Made by a program: the position numbers and the translations under genes. From Gimesia chilikensis (GTDB lineage Bacteria; Planctomycetota; Planctomycetia; Planctomycetales; Planctomycetaceae), in NCBI RefSeq assembly GCF_007744075.1, contig NZ_CP036266.1:7840564-7904563 (forward strand): a stretch of 64,000 bases of DNA. The letters are read 5' to 3'. Every line of letters starts with the position of its first letter. Position 1 is the first letter of the stretch. Below the pieces are notes generated by a model. The model made no database searches. It saw nothing but the letters and a program-made list of their open reading frames with translations, and was not told the DNA's origin. Positions 37,001 through 46,175 of this stretch are shown one piece after another.

Positions 37001-37380
37001 TGTATTTCTGGATTTTTCGTGTATGCAAATACAGCCTTGAATCCGACTCCGAATTTCCCAATCGCAGTTGGATCATCTTTCTTGGTGCTCGTTCCGATGC
37101 TCGTGATTGATTCGAAATCTTTAAATGTAAATCTACGTTTTCCATCGTGTTCAACAACTAACTGGTCTGTTTGCAATTCAAAACTAACATAACTTGCTTC
37201 TACGTCTTCCGCATTTTGCAATAATTCATAAATGAAATGAGCATTCTCAGGATACAGTTCCGTGAGTAGATTATTTATGCCTTCGCTAAAATTATTTTCT
37301 TTATTGGCATCGACCCATCGTTGTCTACTTTTTGAGAGGTCACTCAGTAGTTTTTGCATTTCATCTGACTCTGTTGACAT
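34096..37380 (-). CDS. Sacsin-like HATPase (GHKL) protein
   Basis: 1094 residues. The N-terminus is a GHKL ATPase: YELLQNAEDVE at 51-61 (N box) and IGKFGVGFKAVF at 107-118 (G box), the pattern of sacsin-like ATPases. The C-terminus has zinc-like pairs (CQICCDT, CPVC) and a basic helical stretch at about 930-975. The middle is large and not recognised. The ATG at 37380 is preferred (AAGGTGAG upstream). It starts 10 bases after the SNF2 helicase stop, so the pair is cotranscribed. A similar ATPase-plus-helicase pairing occurs in defence regions generally; the role here is inferred. Confidence 0.82.
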   Translation of the reverse strand: MSTESDEMQKLLSDLSKSRQRWVDANKENNFSEGINNLLTELYPENAHFIYELLQNAEDVEASYVSFELQTDQLVVEHDGKRRFTFKDFESITSIGTSTKKDDPTAIGKFGVGFKAVFAYTKNPEIHSGDHHFRIHDLVVPDTSNVKRINVGDRTRFVFPFDHPHKFPSIAVEEIKRRLLELPDITLLFLKHISNIEFVLPNGSKGSLHRKSNSDSIIEIQSTRPHDPDLGTSNTQNNKHLKTKTNWLRFIEKVEIADPDKDYGQKECDISIAFHLERKRRRSKDKKNSSTQTSNSTWEITPLENGNVSIYFPAIKEISRLRFHINAPFASTVARDSVRECKVNEDLRDHLADLLAKSMTDIRDLGLLTPEFLGVLPVPEDNLIPFYAPLRKRLVSEFTNKSLTPTYYDSYAPAKTLIQSSVSLKQLLSKKDIHFLLDYLNMGNDRQEWVIGISQNNPRLGHFLSSLDISYIGFDDFVQMLEHNISVSKSWIEPDKELLDWLKSKPDAWIQSMYAFLYSELVDEYRFEELDSLLIVKMNDGSLGTGSGSYFPSDGDQNDITFPRTRESIYASGKKKKDQEKARKFLEEIGVREVGESDLIQSILDERYKPDKTDDDIYLNEIDDNILAGDIKRFIQFLEGNPRQNHLFKNYFLFETDEGRGARPSWVYLDTPFYDSGLAPFYESLKKEYRSSKYSLSNRYLNLEIDPERIGKFAIALGATIHLVPEKSPCFWNPSWDDKLSNVAGKRRTSSCIDEDYKIEGLGEVLETPSIEISSLIWKTMYSLPDTPNYLVACYQKNEANGSRSAPSQLVHTLKNTSWIPQISGNFVKPLDASAEMLPEGFRYDPSQRWLSDVEFGRSSQKKEAKRRSELELANKLGITLEDADFIKKHKEAFNLFKENKNREAANRQAVENSDSGNIERRRQKNIERLKKAPTKNSTKRARSVRAYSKSEYDGHALLDYYFNVEEDQPFCQICCDTMPFINQRDEVFVEYVDLLSKRWADHVGVQLPVMTDLKLVLCPVCSEIYQQYIHKDIEAQKRLISYLLEDHEDDFIICDRQKGRDGKDNILRFDQKHLDGIRVCLESLTPLADSSRT

Positions 37381-37390
37381 AACACTCACC

Positions 37391-40300
37391 TTAACTTATT
37401 CGTATTGTTCCCACTAAAACCTGCTCATACCTGATATCATGGTTCTCAACACTGCTGCTTAATTCAGCGGACCTTTCTTCATATTCCCGATTAGCCCGAT
37501 TGATTTCAGCTTCTCTCATTCGTTGAATCTTCTTTTCAGTTGCAGACCGCAGGCGATCATTAAGCATCGCAATGCGACCTTCATAGCTGGCTTTCAGGCT
37601 CTGTCGTTTAAATTCTGCCAGCTTGATAACTTTCCTTCGATGGAAATCAAGGGCAACTTTCCAACAGTTATAGTGGAGTGATTCAAGAGTAGTCAGATCC
37701 ATTTCTGAAATAACAGAATCAGAGTCTGTAGCAACCTGCATTAATTCAAAGAAATGACTGGAGATGCTTTCATTATCTGAAATGACTATAAGTTCCAGAT
37801 CATGCCGTAAGCCAATGAAGTCCCACTGATAAATAGCAAAAGGGTAGACTCCTTCTGTAAACCTATTATCTGTAACAGAAAGGTGAATTTCAGGGTCCGT
37901 ATGTGTGTCAAATGAAAAGGCCGCCTGACGTGTCAGTGGATGTACCGGACTCAATAACTGAACCGAACGGTCTTCATTGGCAGTTTCTCCATCAAATGTT
38001 ATTGGTAAATGTGGTTCATTGCCTTTCAGCCATTTTTCCCAGTTCCGTTGTTGAATATCATTATTACTGGAGAAGACACGAGCGTCCTGTAGCATTTTCT
38101 TGCGTGCTTCTTCATTGATACGCAATGATTTGATTTCCGTTTTCCCAAGAATTGCCGCTGATTCGTTGATAGTTTCCAGATATGTACTGAGCATATTCTG
38201 AATTGCTTCCGGTTCCAGCCAATAACTCGTAGCATTATCAACATCCACTTTGAATCGATCTTTTAACGGTAGTGAGATTCCGAAGAACTCATGCTGTTTT
38301 TCTTCCAGCTTCTCCTCTTCGAGAAGCTGGCGTATTTCATTGTCTTCCAGTTGTCGCAGCCGTACCTGACGTTCGGCGGGAGTCAGTTCTGATTTAACAG
38401 CAATCTCATTTAACTCTTTTGTGATTTTTCCGAGTATGTCCTCGCTGGCACCCACAGCCTGCTCAAATATTCCAATACGCATTAAACAACGTTCATAAAT
38501 ATCAGCATCAACTGTCCCCGGTGTGATCATATTGTAAACGCTGACAAACTGGCTTTTTTGTCCGTTTCGATCAATACGTCCAATTCGCTGTTCAATTCGC
38601 ATTGGGTTCCACGGTAGGTCATAATTGATGATGCAATCGCAGAACTGGTAGTCCAGACCTTCACACCCAACTTCGGAAAACAAAACCACGTCGAGAGCTT
38701 CTGGATCATCTTTAGGTCGCTCGAAACGGTGACGAACTGTTGTGCGTTCTTCATCAGGAACATTACCATGAACTAGACCGACTCGAATCCCGGCACTTAA
38801 CAGCCCTTCTTTGAGGTAATGCAAAGTGTGTCGAAACGAGCTAAATATCATGATTCGGTGGTTAGGATATATCTGGGCTTCCTGCTTTTGGTTTACAAGT
38901 TGAATCACTTTCTCTAGCTTGGGGTCTTTCTTGTCCAGATTATTCGCCATAGCAATAACTGATTGGATTCTTTCAGCGATAGAATTCAAATCACCTGATT
39001 CGATCCCAAAATCTTCGATGTCTACTTCTGAGAGTTCCTCTTCACAGATATGTCGTGACAGAATGTCTTTGATATACGGTGCAAGCCCATACAAGCAACT
39101 GGCTGCCTGACGGCGAATCGTGGACATCATGAAGTTGACACTTCTTGAACCGTGCAAATCTGCAAGAATATCTGACTGTACTTTCAAAAGAGCATCATGC
39201 AAAGTGTTTTGAGAATCAGTAAAAGGGACTTCTACTGTGTGGGATTGTCGTATCGTAAATTCACCAATATCACGTCGGCGAGTACGATTGATAATCCCTG
39301 AAAACGTATGCAGGTTTTCAAGTTGATCGATAATTATGATCCTCTCCTGTTCCGAGGCATCAGGAGAGGATAGCTTATCGGTGATTTCATCCACTTCCGG
39401 GTTGTTGGTGAGCATTGAAGCCCCCCAAGAGGTCGACTGTGCCTTTTTCAGGCTTTCCAACGCCTTGGATTGCCATTCAACAGATGCACTACGGGCATGT
39501 CTCACCGCTTCATTGATCATGGGATTCGGCTCTGACATGTGATCGAAACTATCCCGATCAATCACTACATCTGGTCTCAACAATTTTAATAGTGAAAAGA
39601 GGTCACAATTGCCAAGCTGGAGGGGAGTGGCAGTCAAAAATATGACAGCTTCTGCGTTATCGCAGAAATATTTAACAGCCTCGTGACCATAAGTAGTGGG
39701 GTTCGAGATCCGGTGGGCTTCGTCCACAATAACAAGGTCAAAATGAGGGGCAGGATCGAGATCCAGTAAGCAAGGCTTCTTTGAATTCTTGCCTGTTTTA
39801 GTACCAGTGATAATTTCTTCATTTAGTATTGAATAGGGAATGATTCCAAACTGGTGTCTTTCAGGCCATTCTCCATCAAGATCGCATTCGGAAATGCAGT
39901 GACGAAGCATTTTCCCGTCGAAATGTTCGAAGTTCTGATCGAACCGCTTCATTTCTGTCTGCCACTTCTTTTCAGAAAGGAGTGGTCGGGGACATATGAT
40001 TAATACTGAGTTGATTTCCTGTCGAGCCTGTAATTCACGTAAAATCAGTCCTGCTTCTATGGTCTTTCCAACACCAACACCATCTGCGATCAGCAGGCGG
40101 GGGCGGTCAGCTCGAAGAAATCGGAGCACGGGGCGGTATTGATACGGAACAAAATCAATGCGAGCAGCATTTAATGAATAGAGTGTTGATGTGCTTGGGT
40201 GATTGATTAAGCGGGCTGTGAGAAGTGCCTGACATTCTGTTGCTGACAGAACCTGCTTGATTTGACTGGGTTCGTCATCAGCAATCAGTTGTGAGGTGAA

Positions 40301-40444
40301 ATAGCTGGAAGCTTTTCCATCAATCAGAACAGTATATTGATATTCCGGGTCTGTCTCTTTTACTTCTACAACTGCACCGATTTTATCTGGCTGAGATTTC
40401 AGGCGAACGATTTGGCCCAGATGGTATGGTTGTGAGTCCGGCAT
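37391..40444 (-). CDS. SNF2/RapA-type SF2 helicase
   Basis: 1017 residues. Motif I GVGVGKTIEAG at about 120-130, motif II VIVDEAHRIS at about 236, motif III FLTATPLQ, motif V-VI region VGCEGLDYQ and QRIGRIDRNGQ at about 618. The N-terminal 50 residues look like a small beta domain (LGQIVRLKSQPDKIGAVVEV). The C-terminus is a long helical arm (RRKVIKLAEFKRQSL, EINRANREYEE). It resembles RapA and DISARM DrmD-like helicases, but no other DISARM gene is present. It is followed closely by the HATPase gene. Confidence 0.88.
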   Translation of the reverse strand: MPDSQPYHLGQIVRLKSQPDKIGAVVEVKETDPEYQYTVLIDGKASSYFTSQLIADDEPSQIKQVLSATECQALLTARLINHPSTSTLYSLNAARIDFVPYQYRPVLRFLRADRPRLLIADGVGVGKTIEAGLILRELQARQEINSVLIICPRPLLSEKKWQTEMKRFDQNFEHFDGKMLRHCISECDLDGEWPERHQFGIIPYSILNEEIITGTKTGKNSKKPCLLDLDPAPHFDLVIVDEAHRISNPTTYGHEAVKYFCDNAEAVIFLTATPLQLGNCDLFSLLKLLRPDVVIDRDSFDHMSEPNPMINEAVRHARSASVEWQSKALESLKKAQSTSWGASMLTNNPEVDEITDKLSSPDASEQERIIIIDQLENLHTFSGIINRTRRRDIGEFTIRQSHTVEVPFTDSQNTLHDALLKVQSDILADLHGSRSVNFMMSTIRRQAASCLYGLAPYIKDILSRHICEEELSEVDIEDFGIESGDLNSIAERIQSVIAMANNLDKKDPKLEKVIQLVNQKQEAQIYPNHRIMIFSSFRHTLHYLKEGLLSAGIRVGLVHGNVPDEERTTVRHRFERPKDDPEALDVVLFSEVGCEGLDYQFCDCIINYDLPWNPMRIEQRIGRIDRNGQKSQFVSVYNMITPGTVDADIYERCLMRIGIFEQAVGASEDILGKITKELNEIAVKSELTPAERQVRLRQLEDNEIRQLLEEEKLEEKQHEFFGISLPLKDRFKVDVDNATSYWLEPEAIQNMLSTYLETINESAAILGKTEIKSLRINEEARKKMLQDARVFSSNNDIQQRNWEKWLKGNEPHLPITFDGETANEDRSVQLLSPVHPLTRQAAFSFDTHTDPEIHLSVTDNRFTEGVYPFAIYQWDFIGLRHDLELIVISDNESISSHFFELMQVATDSDSVISEMDLTTLESLHYNCWKVALDFHRRKVIKLAEFKRQSLKASYEGRIAMLNDRLRSATEKKIQRMREAEINRANREYEERSAELSSSVENHDIRYEQVLVGTIRIS

Positions 40445-40528
40445 TTATAACATTTCTTGGGATTATGAATTCCTCAGAGCCACACAAACTTGCATTCTGA
40501 GTCATCTGGTATATTCACTGGTATAGTA

Positions 40529-41707
40529 TTACTGATTATCAAACTGGGCTCTAATCTCCGAAATATGTTTTCTGTGATCACGTTCCTTCTTCTTCAAAAC
40601 ATGATCAACGGGGAAACCACGATTTCTAAGAAATTCTGCCTTTTCATCTTTCAGCTTTTGTGATCCAGATTTAAGAATACAATCAACGACGTATTCTTTT
40701 GCGTTTAATTCAGTTTCATCTTCACCCGATTTAAAATATGCCAGAACATTTCTAATCGATTCAAGCATATCATTCAGGCGATAGAGCTCTTTCAATGTCT
40801 TTCGAGACTGGTCGGCTGTTTTTGCTGATTCCGCAACTGATCTTATTTTGATGTCGATTTCCTTCCCCCATTGCTCTTCGTCAAAACGTTTACTGGCTTC
40901 TTTTGCAGAATTGTAACCCTGATGGACAACCACAAGGTTAGCATGTGACTCTGAATATTCATCAAACCAGATACTGCCGTTTTTCGCTTTTCTACGTCGG
41001 GGGATTTTAAGCAATAATTCGATTTCCGCTTCCAGTAATTGTTTGTATGCCGATACTTCTGATATCTGCACATCAAAATAAGCTAATTCCCGAGCAAGAT
41101 TCTGGACAACGCATTCTTCTGAGAGAAGTCTCTTGAGATTTGATACCGTGTCTGGAGAGTCCTTAGACCAAATTGAAACTACGAATCCACATCGCAGTCC
41201 ATCTCTTTTCATTTTCTCTTCTTCGGGGCTAAGATAAGAAACCACATTCAGCTTCGGCAGGTTCATTTTGATCATTCGTTTGGAGTAGGCATAAGGTGAA
41301 GCAATTTCATTATGCTGGTGAATATCGTTTGGCCGAAGCATGTTCCACGAATATGGTTTAATCCAGTTCAGATATTTACGAAAAACACTATCAGAGAAAT
41401 TAGCCACTCTTTGATCTTCGTTTGTGCGTAGCTCAACGAGGGCATCATGTGGATTTGCATTTCGTTCTTCTAAATCCCAGTCATTTCGAATTTCATAAAG
41501 AAGCTGCACGAATTCATCAAATTCAGGGAGATGCTCCTTAGGAATACGAAAGATTAAATCAATATCGTTTGGATTTCGTTTACCCCGGAAGAAACTACCA
41601 AAACCAAGAATTTCCAGTGGATGGTAAGGAAGTTCTCCAGTGTTTGCCCATTCGCCAAGAGTAACGAGACGATCAAATAGAGTTTTTTGACGTTTCGTGA
41701 GTTCCAA
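40529..41707 (-). CDS. Nucleotidyltransferase-domain protein
   Basis: 392 residues. The NTase signature GSFFRGKRNPNDIDL at 37-51 gives GS plus Asp48 and Asp50. After the about 150-residue NTase part the protein is helical and charged, with possible coiled coil to the end (KKKERDHRKHIS). The start is TTG at 41707 with GGAG about 6 bases upstream. It lies between the TIR gene (53 bases) and the SNF2 gene (84 bases). It could produce a signal nucleotide, act as a minimal nucleotidyltransferase antitoxin, or modify RNA; none is shown. Confidence 0.8.
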   Translation of the reverse strand: MELTKRQKTLFDRLVTLGEWANTGELPYHPLEILGFGSFFRGKRNPNDIDLIFRIPKEHLPEFDEFVQLLYEIRNDWDLEERNANPHDALVELRTNEDQRVANFSDSVFRKYLNWIKPYSWNMLRPNDIHQHNEIASPYAYSKRMIKMNLPKLNVVSYLSPEEEKMKRDGLRCGFVVSIWSKDSPDTVSNLKRLLSEECVVQNLARELAYFDVQISEVSAYKQLLEAEIELLLKIPRRRKAKNGSIWFDEYSESHANLVVVHQGYNSAKEASKRFDEEQWGKEIDIKIRSVAESAKTADQSRKTLKELYRLNDMLESIRNVLAYFKSGEDETELNAKEYVVDCILKSGSQKLKDEKAEFLRNRGFPVDHVLKKKERDHRKHISEIRAQFDNQ

Positions 41708-41760
41708 GATGACTCCTGTTTAAATAGGTATTATTCGATACAGTAACACTCAAAAACGAT

Positions 41761-42483
41761 TCAAAAATATGATGTGGGAGGAGGAGTTGTAGGAGATGGG
41801 GTAGTGGGTGACGGGGGTATCAGATCATTGAACTGATCTTCATTGATGACAACACCATCACCTTCTATATCATCCACAACGAACCATGTTCCATTCCCCC
41901 AAAAGGGATCTTTAAATACACGTAATTCAGCTCGTTTTGTCAGTCTCTCCAAAAGCCATACGCAGCTAATTCTATCAGGCTCAGTTTTAAGCCATGCAGG
42001 AATAACTGGAATACCTTCATAATTACAACAGGATATGTTCCTTTTTTCTTTGCGACCGAAATGGTCGGTGATTCGGAAAGTACAGATCTTTTTCGAAATT
42101 TTATCAGCTATTACATTGAGACCTTCATTAGTTGAAAGTCCATATCTGCCTGCCAAGAGAAGGACATGCTTTTTTACATCCTCTGCAGTTACTTTATGCC
42201 AAATTGGGAGAATGCGATCATTACCGGTGGTCTCTAAAGTAATCAGTCCATCAAGTTCACGCTTTGGCCAATATTTTTCAAAGAAATGTTGGCTTAAAAC
42301 TACAAGACCATATCTGCTGTTTCTCAATCCGTTCTCGATAGTTTCTCTAAGGTTGTCACCAATTTCAAATTCAAATTCGTCATACCACACATTCACATTA
42401 TTCGCAGAAAATATATTTGCCAATGGACGTACGATTTCATCTTTATCTTCACTCGCATGGCTTATGAATAAATCCCAATCCAT
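41761..42483 (-). CDS. TIR-domain protein
   Basis: 240 residues. Residues 1-135 form a TIR domain: DLFISHASEDK at the first strand, VWYDEFEFEIGDNL (BB-loop region), and YWPKRELDGL with the likely catalytic Glu77. Bacterial TIRs often cleave NAD+ on phage infection. Residues about 140-220 are unrecognised (FWGNGTWFVVDDIEGDG) and the end is a Pro/Thr repeat tail (PPSPTTPSPTTPPP). AAGGAAGG precedes the start. It heads the leftward row TIR, NTase, SNF2, HATPase and is divergent from the helicase at 42663. Confidence 0.88.
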   Translation of the reverse strand: MDWDLFISHASEDKDEIVRPLANIFSANNVNVWYDEFEFEIGDNLRETIENGLRNSRYGLVVLSQHFFEKYWPKRELDGLITLETTGNDRILPIWHKVTAEDVKKHVLLLAGRYGLSTNEGLNVIADKISKKICTFRITDHFGRKEKRNISCCNYEGIPVIPAWLKTEPDRISCVWLLERLTKRAELRVFKDPFWGNGTWFVVDDIEGDGVVINEDQFNDLIPPSPTTPSPTTPPPTSYF

Positions 42484-42662
42484 ACCAATATCCTTCCTTA
42501 ATTACACTGTTGCTGAACTGGATTCATACATTACTCGATTGCAGCTATGGACGGTTATGTATACTATCTGTACTAAATTAAATTTACCCTGCAATAAAGA
42601 GAAAGTACACACTTGAGTAGCGGGTATTCTCACAGCGAAATAAAGATCTTTGGTTGATATGA

Positions 42663-45600
42663 ATGGATGAAGAACTGGCGGAAGATTTAGACGATCCTGA
42701 ATCGATGGAAAACATCGATTTTGAACCTGCCAGATTCAGTTCAGATCTGGGATTACCATCTGTAGATGCCTCGATTCTGGATGACGCCAGTTATGCTGTC
42801 AGACAGGAGTTCCGAAACGAAGCAAAATGGAAAAGGCTTAATTGCAAAGAGATCAGCGTCCTTTCCGAGCAGGGGCGGGGAACAGTTTACGCTATTCACT
42901 TGGATGTTTCGTTTGAGTCTGATTGGACGTGGGAGGGGGCCTTTGCTTTTCGGCCCCAATCACTTGAGGACAATGAAGATTCTCCTAATTCCTACCATGA
43001 GAATATCGCTCACGAAAACGAAGCTCTCTGGTCTGGTGAAATCGTAGAAGTCGATGAACAAAATAACTGTCTATTCATCACACTGGAAGACTCTGAGAAT
43101 CCTCCACAAACAGGAGCTTTCTTTGTTCGACCTTTCGAATTTCTTTCAGTTCTCGATGCAGTCTATAACGAACCGGCATTTGAAGAAGTCAGAACTGAGT
43201 TACCAGCCAGATTAGAAGCATCTAAAGGTAATATTCATCCACAGATTGCAGAAACATGTTCAGAAGGACTTCCACATTTAACCAACTTATGGAAGCACTC
43301 TTGGAGTATTTTGTGGGGGCCTCCGGGGACAGGTAAGACATACACCACTGGATTGCAAATCGCATCAATATTGGATGATCAAACAGAACGTATTCTTGTT
43401 GTTTCAACCACCAACAGAGCAACTGATGCAGTCGCTCTCTCGATTGGAGATGCAACAAGAACAATTGATACATCTTACTTGGAGAATGGAGAGATACTTC
43501 GAATTGGCAAGGGGGCTTCTGCCCAGCGGTTCAAAGCAAATCATCTGGAAGAATTGTTGGAAGGTACTGAGTCTGAATTGCTTTCAAAAATTGAAAGCCT
43601 GACACATGATCTTAAATCAACTGAATCCTCAGATGATAAAGCATTTGCCAGAAAGAAAATCTCAGAACTGCGGTCGAAAACGAACGATCAGAGTAAACTC
43701 ATTTTTTTCGATCCAGATGTACGTGTTGTAATTTCAACGGCTTTTAAAGCAATGAGTTTTCTGAATGATTCCACAATCAGGAAATTGATTGAAAATGGTG
43801 ACGCACCATTCACAACAATCTTCATTGATGAAGCTGGGTTAATTTCCCGTACTGCGGTTGCTGCATTGTCTTTGCTCGCAGCAAAACGAGTTGTTTTAGT
43901 CGGTGATTCGAAGCAACTAGCCCCAATCAGTCGCATCACTCGAATACTGACAACTCGGCAGCAAACATGGTTGGCCAGCAGTGGTCTGAGTCATCTGGAT
44001 GAAATTGAAGAAACTCCATCAGCAGTTCATGTCCTGTCCGAACAGCGAAGAATGCATCCAGACGTATGCAAAATCGTTTCGAATTATCAGTATGATGGCT
44101 TTTTGAAAACTGCAAAGGAGACGATAGACCGGGAATCGACCCTGCCAACATTTATTTCAGATTACTCCAGAGCAATCTGGTATGTGCTTGATGAAGAAGA
44201 TTCAGATCTTGTATCGATTCGTGCAAAGAGAGGTCAGGGTAACAATAGCTGGATGAGATCCATCACTCCTGACATTTTACAAAAGTTGTTTTCAGAAAGT
44301 TCTGTAAGACAATCAAAAGGATTGTTTATTTCTCCATTCAAGGCACAGGCTCAATCCATTTCGAAGCGATTTTCTAATTGGGATCTTCCTAACTGGGAAG
44401 CTTCAACGGTTCATAGTCAGCAGGGTTCTGAGGCCGATATCGTAATATTCGATACAGTCAATGCCAGTAGTTACAGTTGGCCATTTGAAGAATGGAAAAG
44501 GCTTACGAACGTGGCTCTGAGCCGAGCCAGAGAAGCTGTCATCGTTCTGGCCAGCCGTAGTGAAATGGAAGAACCCTATCTGAAATCACTTACTGCGGAA
44601 TTGACTCCAAGCATACTGGTCCAGCAAGGTGCTACTGTTCGCTGGCAAAAGGTCGATCTCAAAGGGGGCAATACTCATAATTCTGGTCATGATCCATCAA
44701 AACAAAAAGAGAAGAGAGCCGATAATTCGCTTGGGGGCCAAATAGCCAACCGGCAGTCGATGAAACCGATTCTATCCGAGGAGCAACAACGGCTCACAAA
44801 CTTAAAACTGGATGGGAAGCCTCGTCTTGTACGTGGAGTTGCGGGAAGTGGAAAATCCATTGTCCTTTGCAACTGGCTTGCTAAAACAGTTAAGCGTATG
44901 ACCGACACGAAAGATTTCCATGTATGGGCAGTTTATGCAAATAGATCTTTGCATAAACTGCTGCGGGAGTCAGTCGAATCGGCATGGAGTTCAATGTCTG
45001 ATGGCGAATTATTTGATGAGGGTGACTTTCCGTGGGAATCAGTATCTCTCTTGCACATTAAAGATGTTCTCACTGAAATTCTCCCGATTGCATCATTAAC
45101 CATGAATCGATTCGAGTTCGATTATGACCGAGCAGCGGAAGAGTTTCTGAATTGTCATGATCAATCCGAAATGCTCCCACGCTGTTCAGCCTTATTTATT
45201 GATGAGGCTCAAGATATGGGGCCTTCCACATTGAAGCTGTTGCTTTCGCTGGTCGAACAAACTGATTTGGAAGATCCCAACAGTCGTTCCGCCCACATCT
45301 TTTACGATAATGCCCAGAATATTTATGGTCGTAAAACACCAAAATGGACAGAGTTCGGTCTGGATATGCGTGGTCGTTCCACAATCATGCGTGAGAGTTT
45401 CCGCTCAACGACGCCAGTAACAGAACTTGCTATAAACATTCTCAATCAACTCACGCCAAAGGACAAAAGACAGGACCAGCAGGAGTTGATCGAGATGGGA
45501 TTGGTTGAACGAACTCAAAATGGACCTGAAGAATGGTTGAAAATCAGATACAACCAGATCAGTGGACCTAATCCAATCTTTCATTCGTTCGATGATAGAC

Positions 45601-46031
45601 AGACTGAATTGGACGCCATTTTCAGACATTTAAAACACTTAATCACAGAAGAGAAAATCTCACCATGTGATATCTGCCTGATTTATAATTCAAATTCTGC
45701 CGTCCAGCTTCTTGAATCTAAATTAGGACCACTATTGTCTAAGATCAATGTGGAATTATCAGTTCAGACAAACCGAGCTTTTGAAAGGCGACCTAATACG
45801 CTGATCGTGACAACTTCACATTCATATAAGGGGTATGAATCGGAAGTTGTCTTGATTCCGTGTGTGGATCAGTATGTGACTGGAGATGGGCAAATCCTTG
45901 CCAACAATTTGTATGTGGCAATGACACGTGCCAGATCACTTTTAGCAATCTATGGAGTGAATGGAAACTATGATCCATCACAAATATTGATGAAAGCGAT
46001 TGGGAGATGCGTTGAGGTTCAATCAGGTTAA
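42663..46031 (+). CDS. Two SF1 helicases in one chain (Upf1-like plus UvrD-like)
   Basis: 1122 residues. First helicase: Walker A WGPPGTGKTYTTG at about 217, FIDEAGLIS at about 386, VGDSKQLAPI, STVHSQQGSEADIVIF, NVALSRAREA at about 615, the SF1B (Upf1/Dna2-like) set. Second: GVAGSGKSIV at about 725, FIDEAQDM at about 845, FYDNAQNIYG, RESFRSTTPV, TSHSYKGYESEVV, VAMTRARSLL at about 1084, the UvrD-like set. A 215-residue N-terminal domain precedes both. The upstream 180 bases form a divergent promoter with the TIR gene, so both may respond together. No clear ribosome binding site at the ATG. Confidence 0.88.
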   Translation: MDEELAEDLDDPESMENIDFEPARFSSDLGLPSVDASILDDASYAVRQEFRNEAKWKRLNCKEISVLSEQGRGTVYAIHLDVSFESDWTWEGAFAFRPQSLEDNEDSPNSYHENIAHENEALWSGEIVEVDEQNNCLFITLEDSENPPQTGAFFVRPFEFLSVLDAVYNEPAFEEVRTELPARLEASKGNIHPQIAETCSEGLPHLTNLWKHSWSILWGPPGTGKTYTTGLQIASILDDQTERILVVSTTNRATDAVALSIGDATRTIDTSYLENGEILRIGKGASAQRFKANHLEELLEGTESELLSKIESLTHDLKSTESSDDKAFARKKISELRSKTNDQSKLIFFDPDVRVVISTAFKAMSFLNDSTIRKLIENGDAPFTTIFIDEAGLISRTAVAALSLLAAKRVVLVGDSKQLAPISRITRILTTRQQTWLASSGLSHLDEIEETPSAVHVLSEQRRMHPDVCKIVSNYQYDGFLKTAKETIDRESTLPTFISDYSRAIWYVLDEEDSDLVSIRAKRGQGNNSWMRSITPDILQKLFSESSVRQSKGLFISPFKAQAQSISKRFSNWDLPNWEASTVHSQQGSEADIVIFDTVNASSYSWPFEEWKRLTNVALSRAREAVIVLASRSEMEEPYLKSLTAELTPSILVQQGATVRWQKVDLKGGNTHNSGHDPSKQKEKRADNSLGGQIANRQSMKPILSEEQQRLTNLKLDGKPRLVRGVAGSGKSIVLCNWLAKTVKRMTDTKDFHVWAVYANRSLHKLLRESVESAWSSMSDGELFDEGDFPWESVSLLHIKDVLTEILPIASLTMNRFEFDYDRAAEEFLNCHDQSEMLPRCSALFIDEAQDMGPSTLKLLLSLVEQTDLEDPNSRSAHIFYDNAQNIYGRKTPKWTEFGLDMRGRSTIMRESFRSTTPVTELAINILNQLTPKDKRQDQQELIEMGLVERTQNGPEEWLKIRYNQISGPNPIFHSFDDRQTELDAIFRHLKHLITEEKISPCDICLIYNSNSAVQLLESKLGPLLSKINVELSVQTNRAFERRPNTLIVTTSHSYKGYESEVVLIPCVDQYVTGDGQILANNLYVAMTRARSLLAIYGVNGNYDPSQILMKAIGRCVEVQSG

Positions 46032-46175
46032 GAATACTTCTTGGTTAGAGAAATTTATTATAAAATCATCTCGAAACATTTCCCCAATGGATCTGTTTAG
46101 TTTCCGAATCGGGTAGTGTGGCTAAAAAGTAATATCAATTCAAAGATTGTTTTACATGTGAGGTTGTGACTCTGT

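Noticed and set aside
37391-40444. DISARM system suggested by DrmD-like SNF2 helicase
   Set aside because: No DrmA helicase, DrmB DUF1998 or DrmC phospholipase gene nearby.
41761-42483. Thoeris (TIR plus SIR2 ThsA)
   Set aside because: No SIR2/SLOG ThsA-like protein found near the TIR gene.
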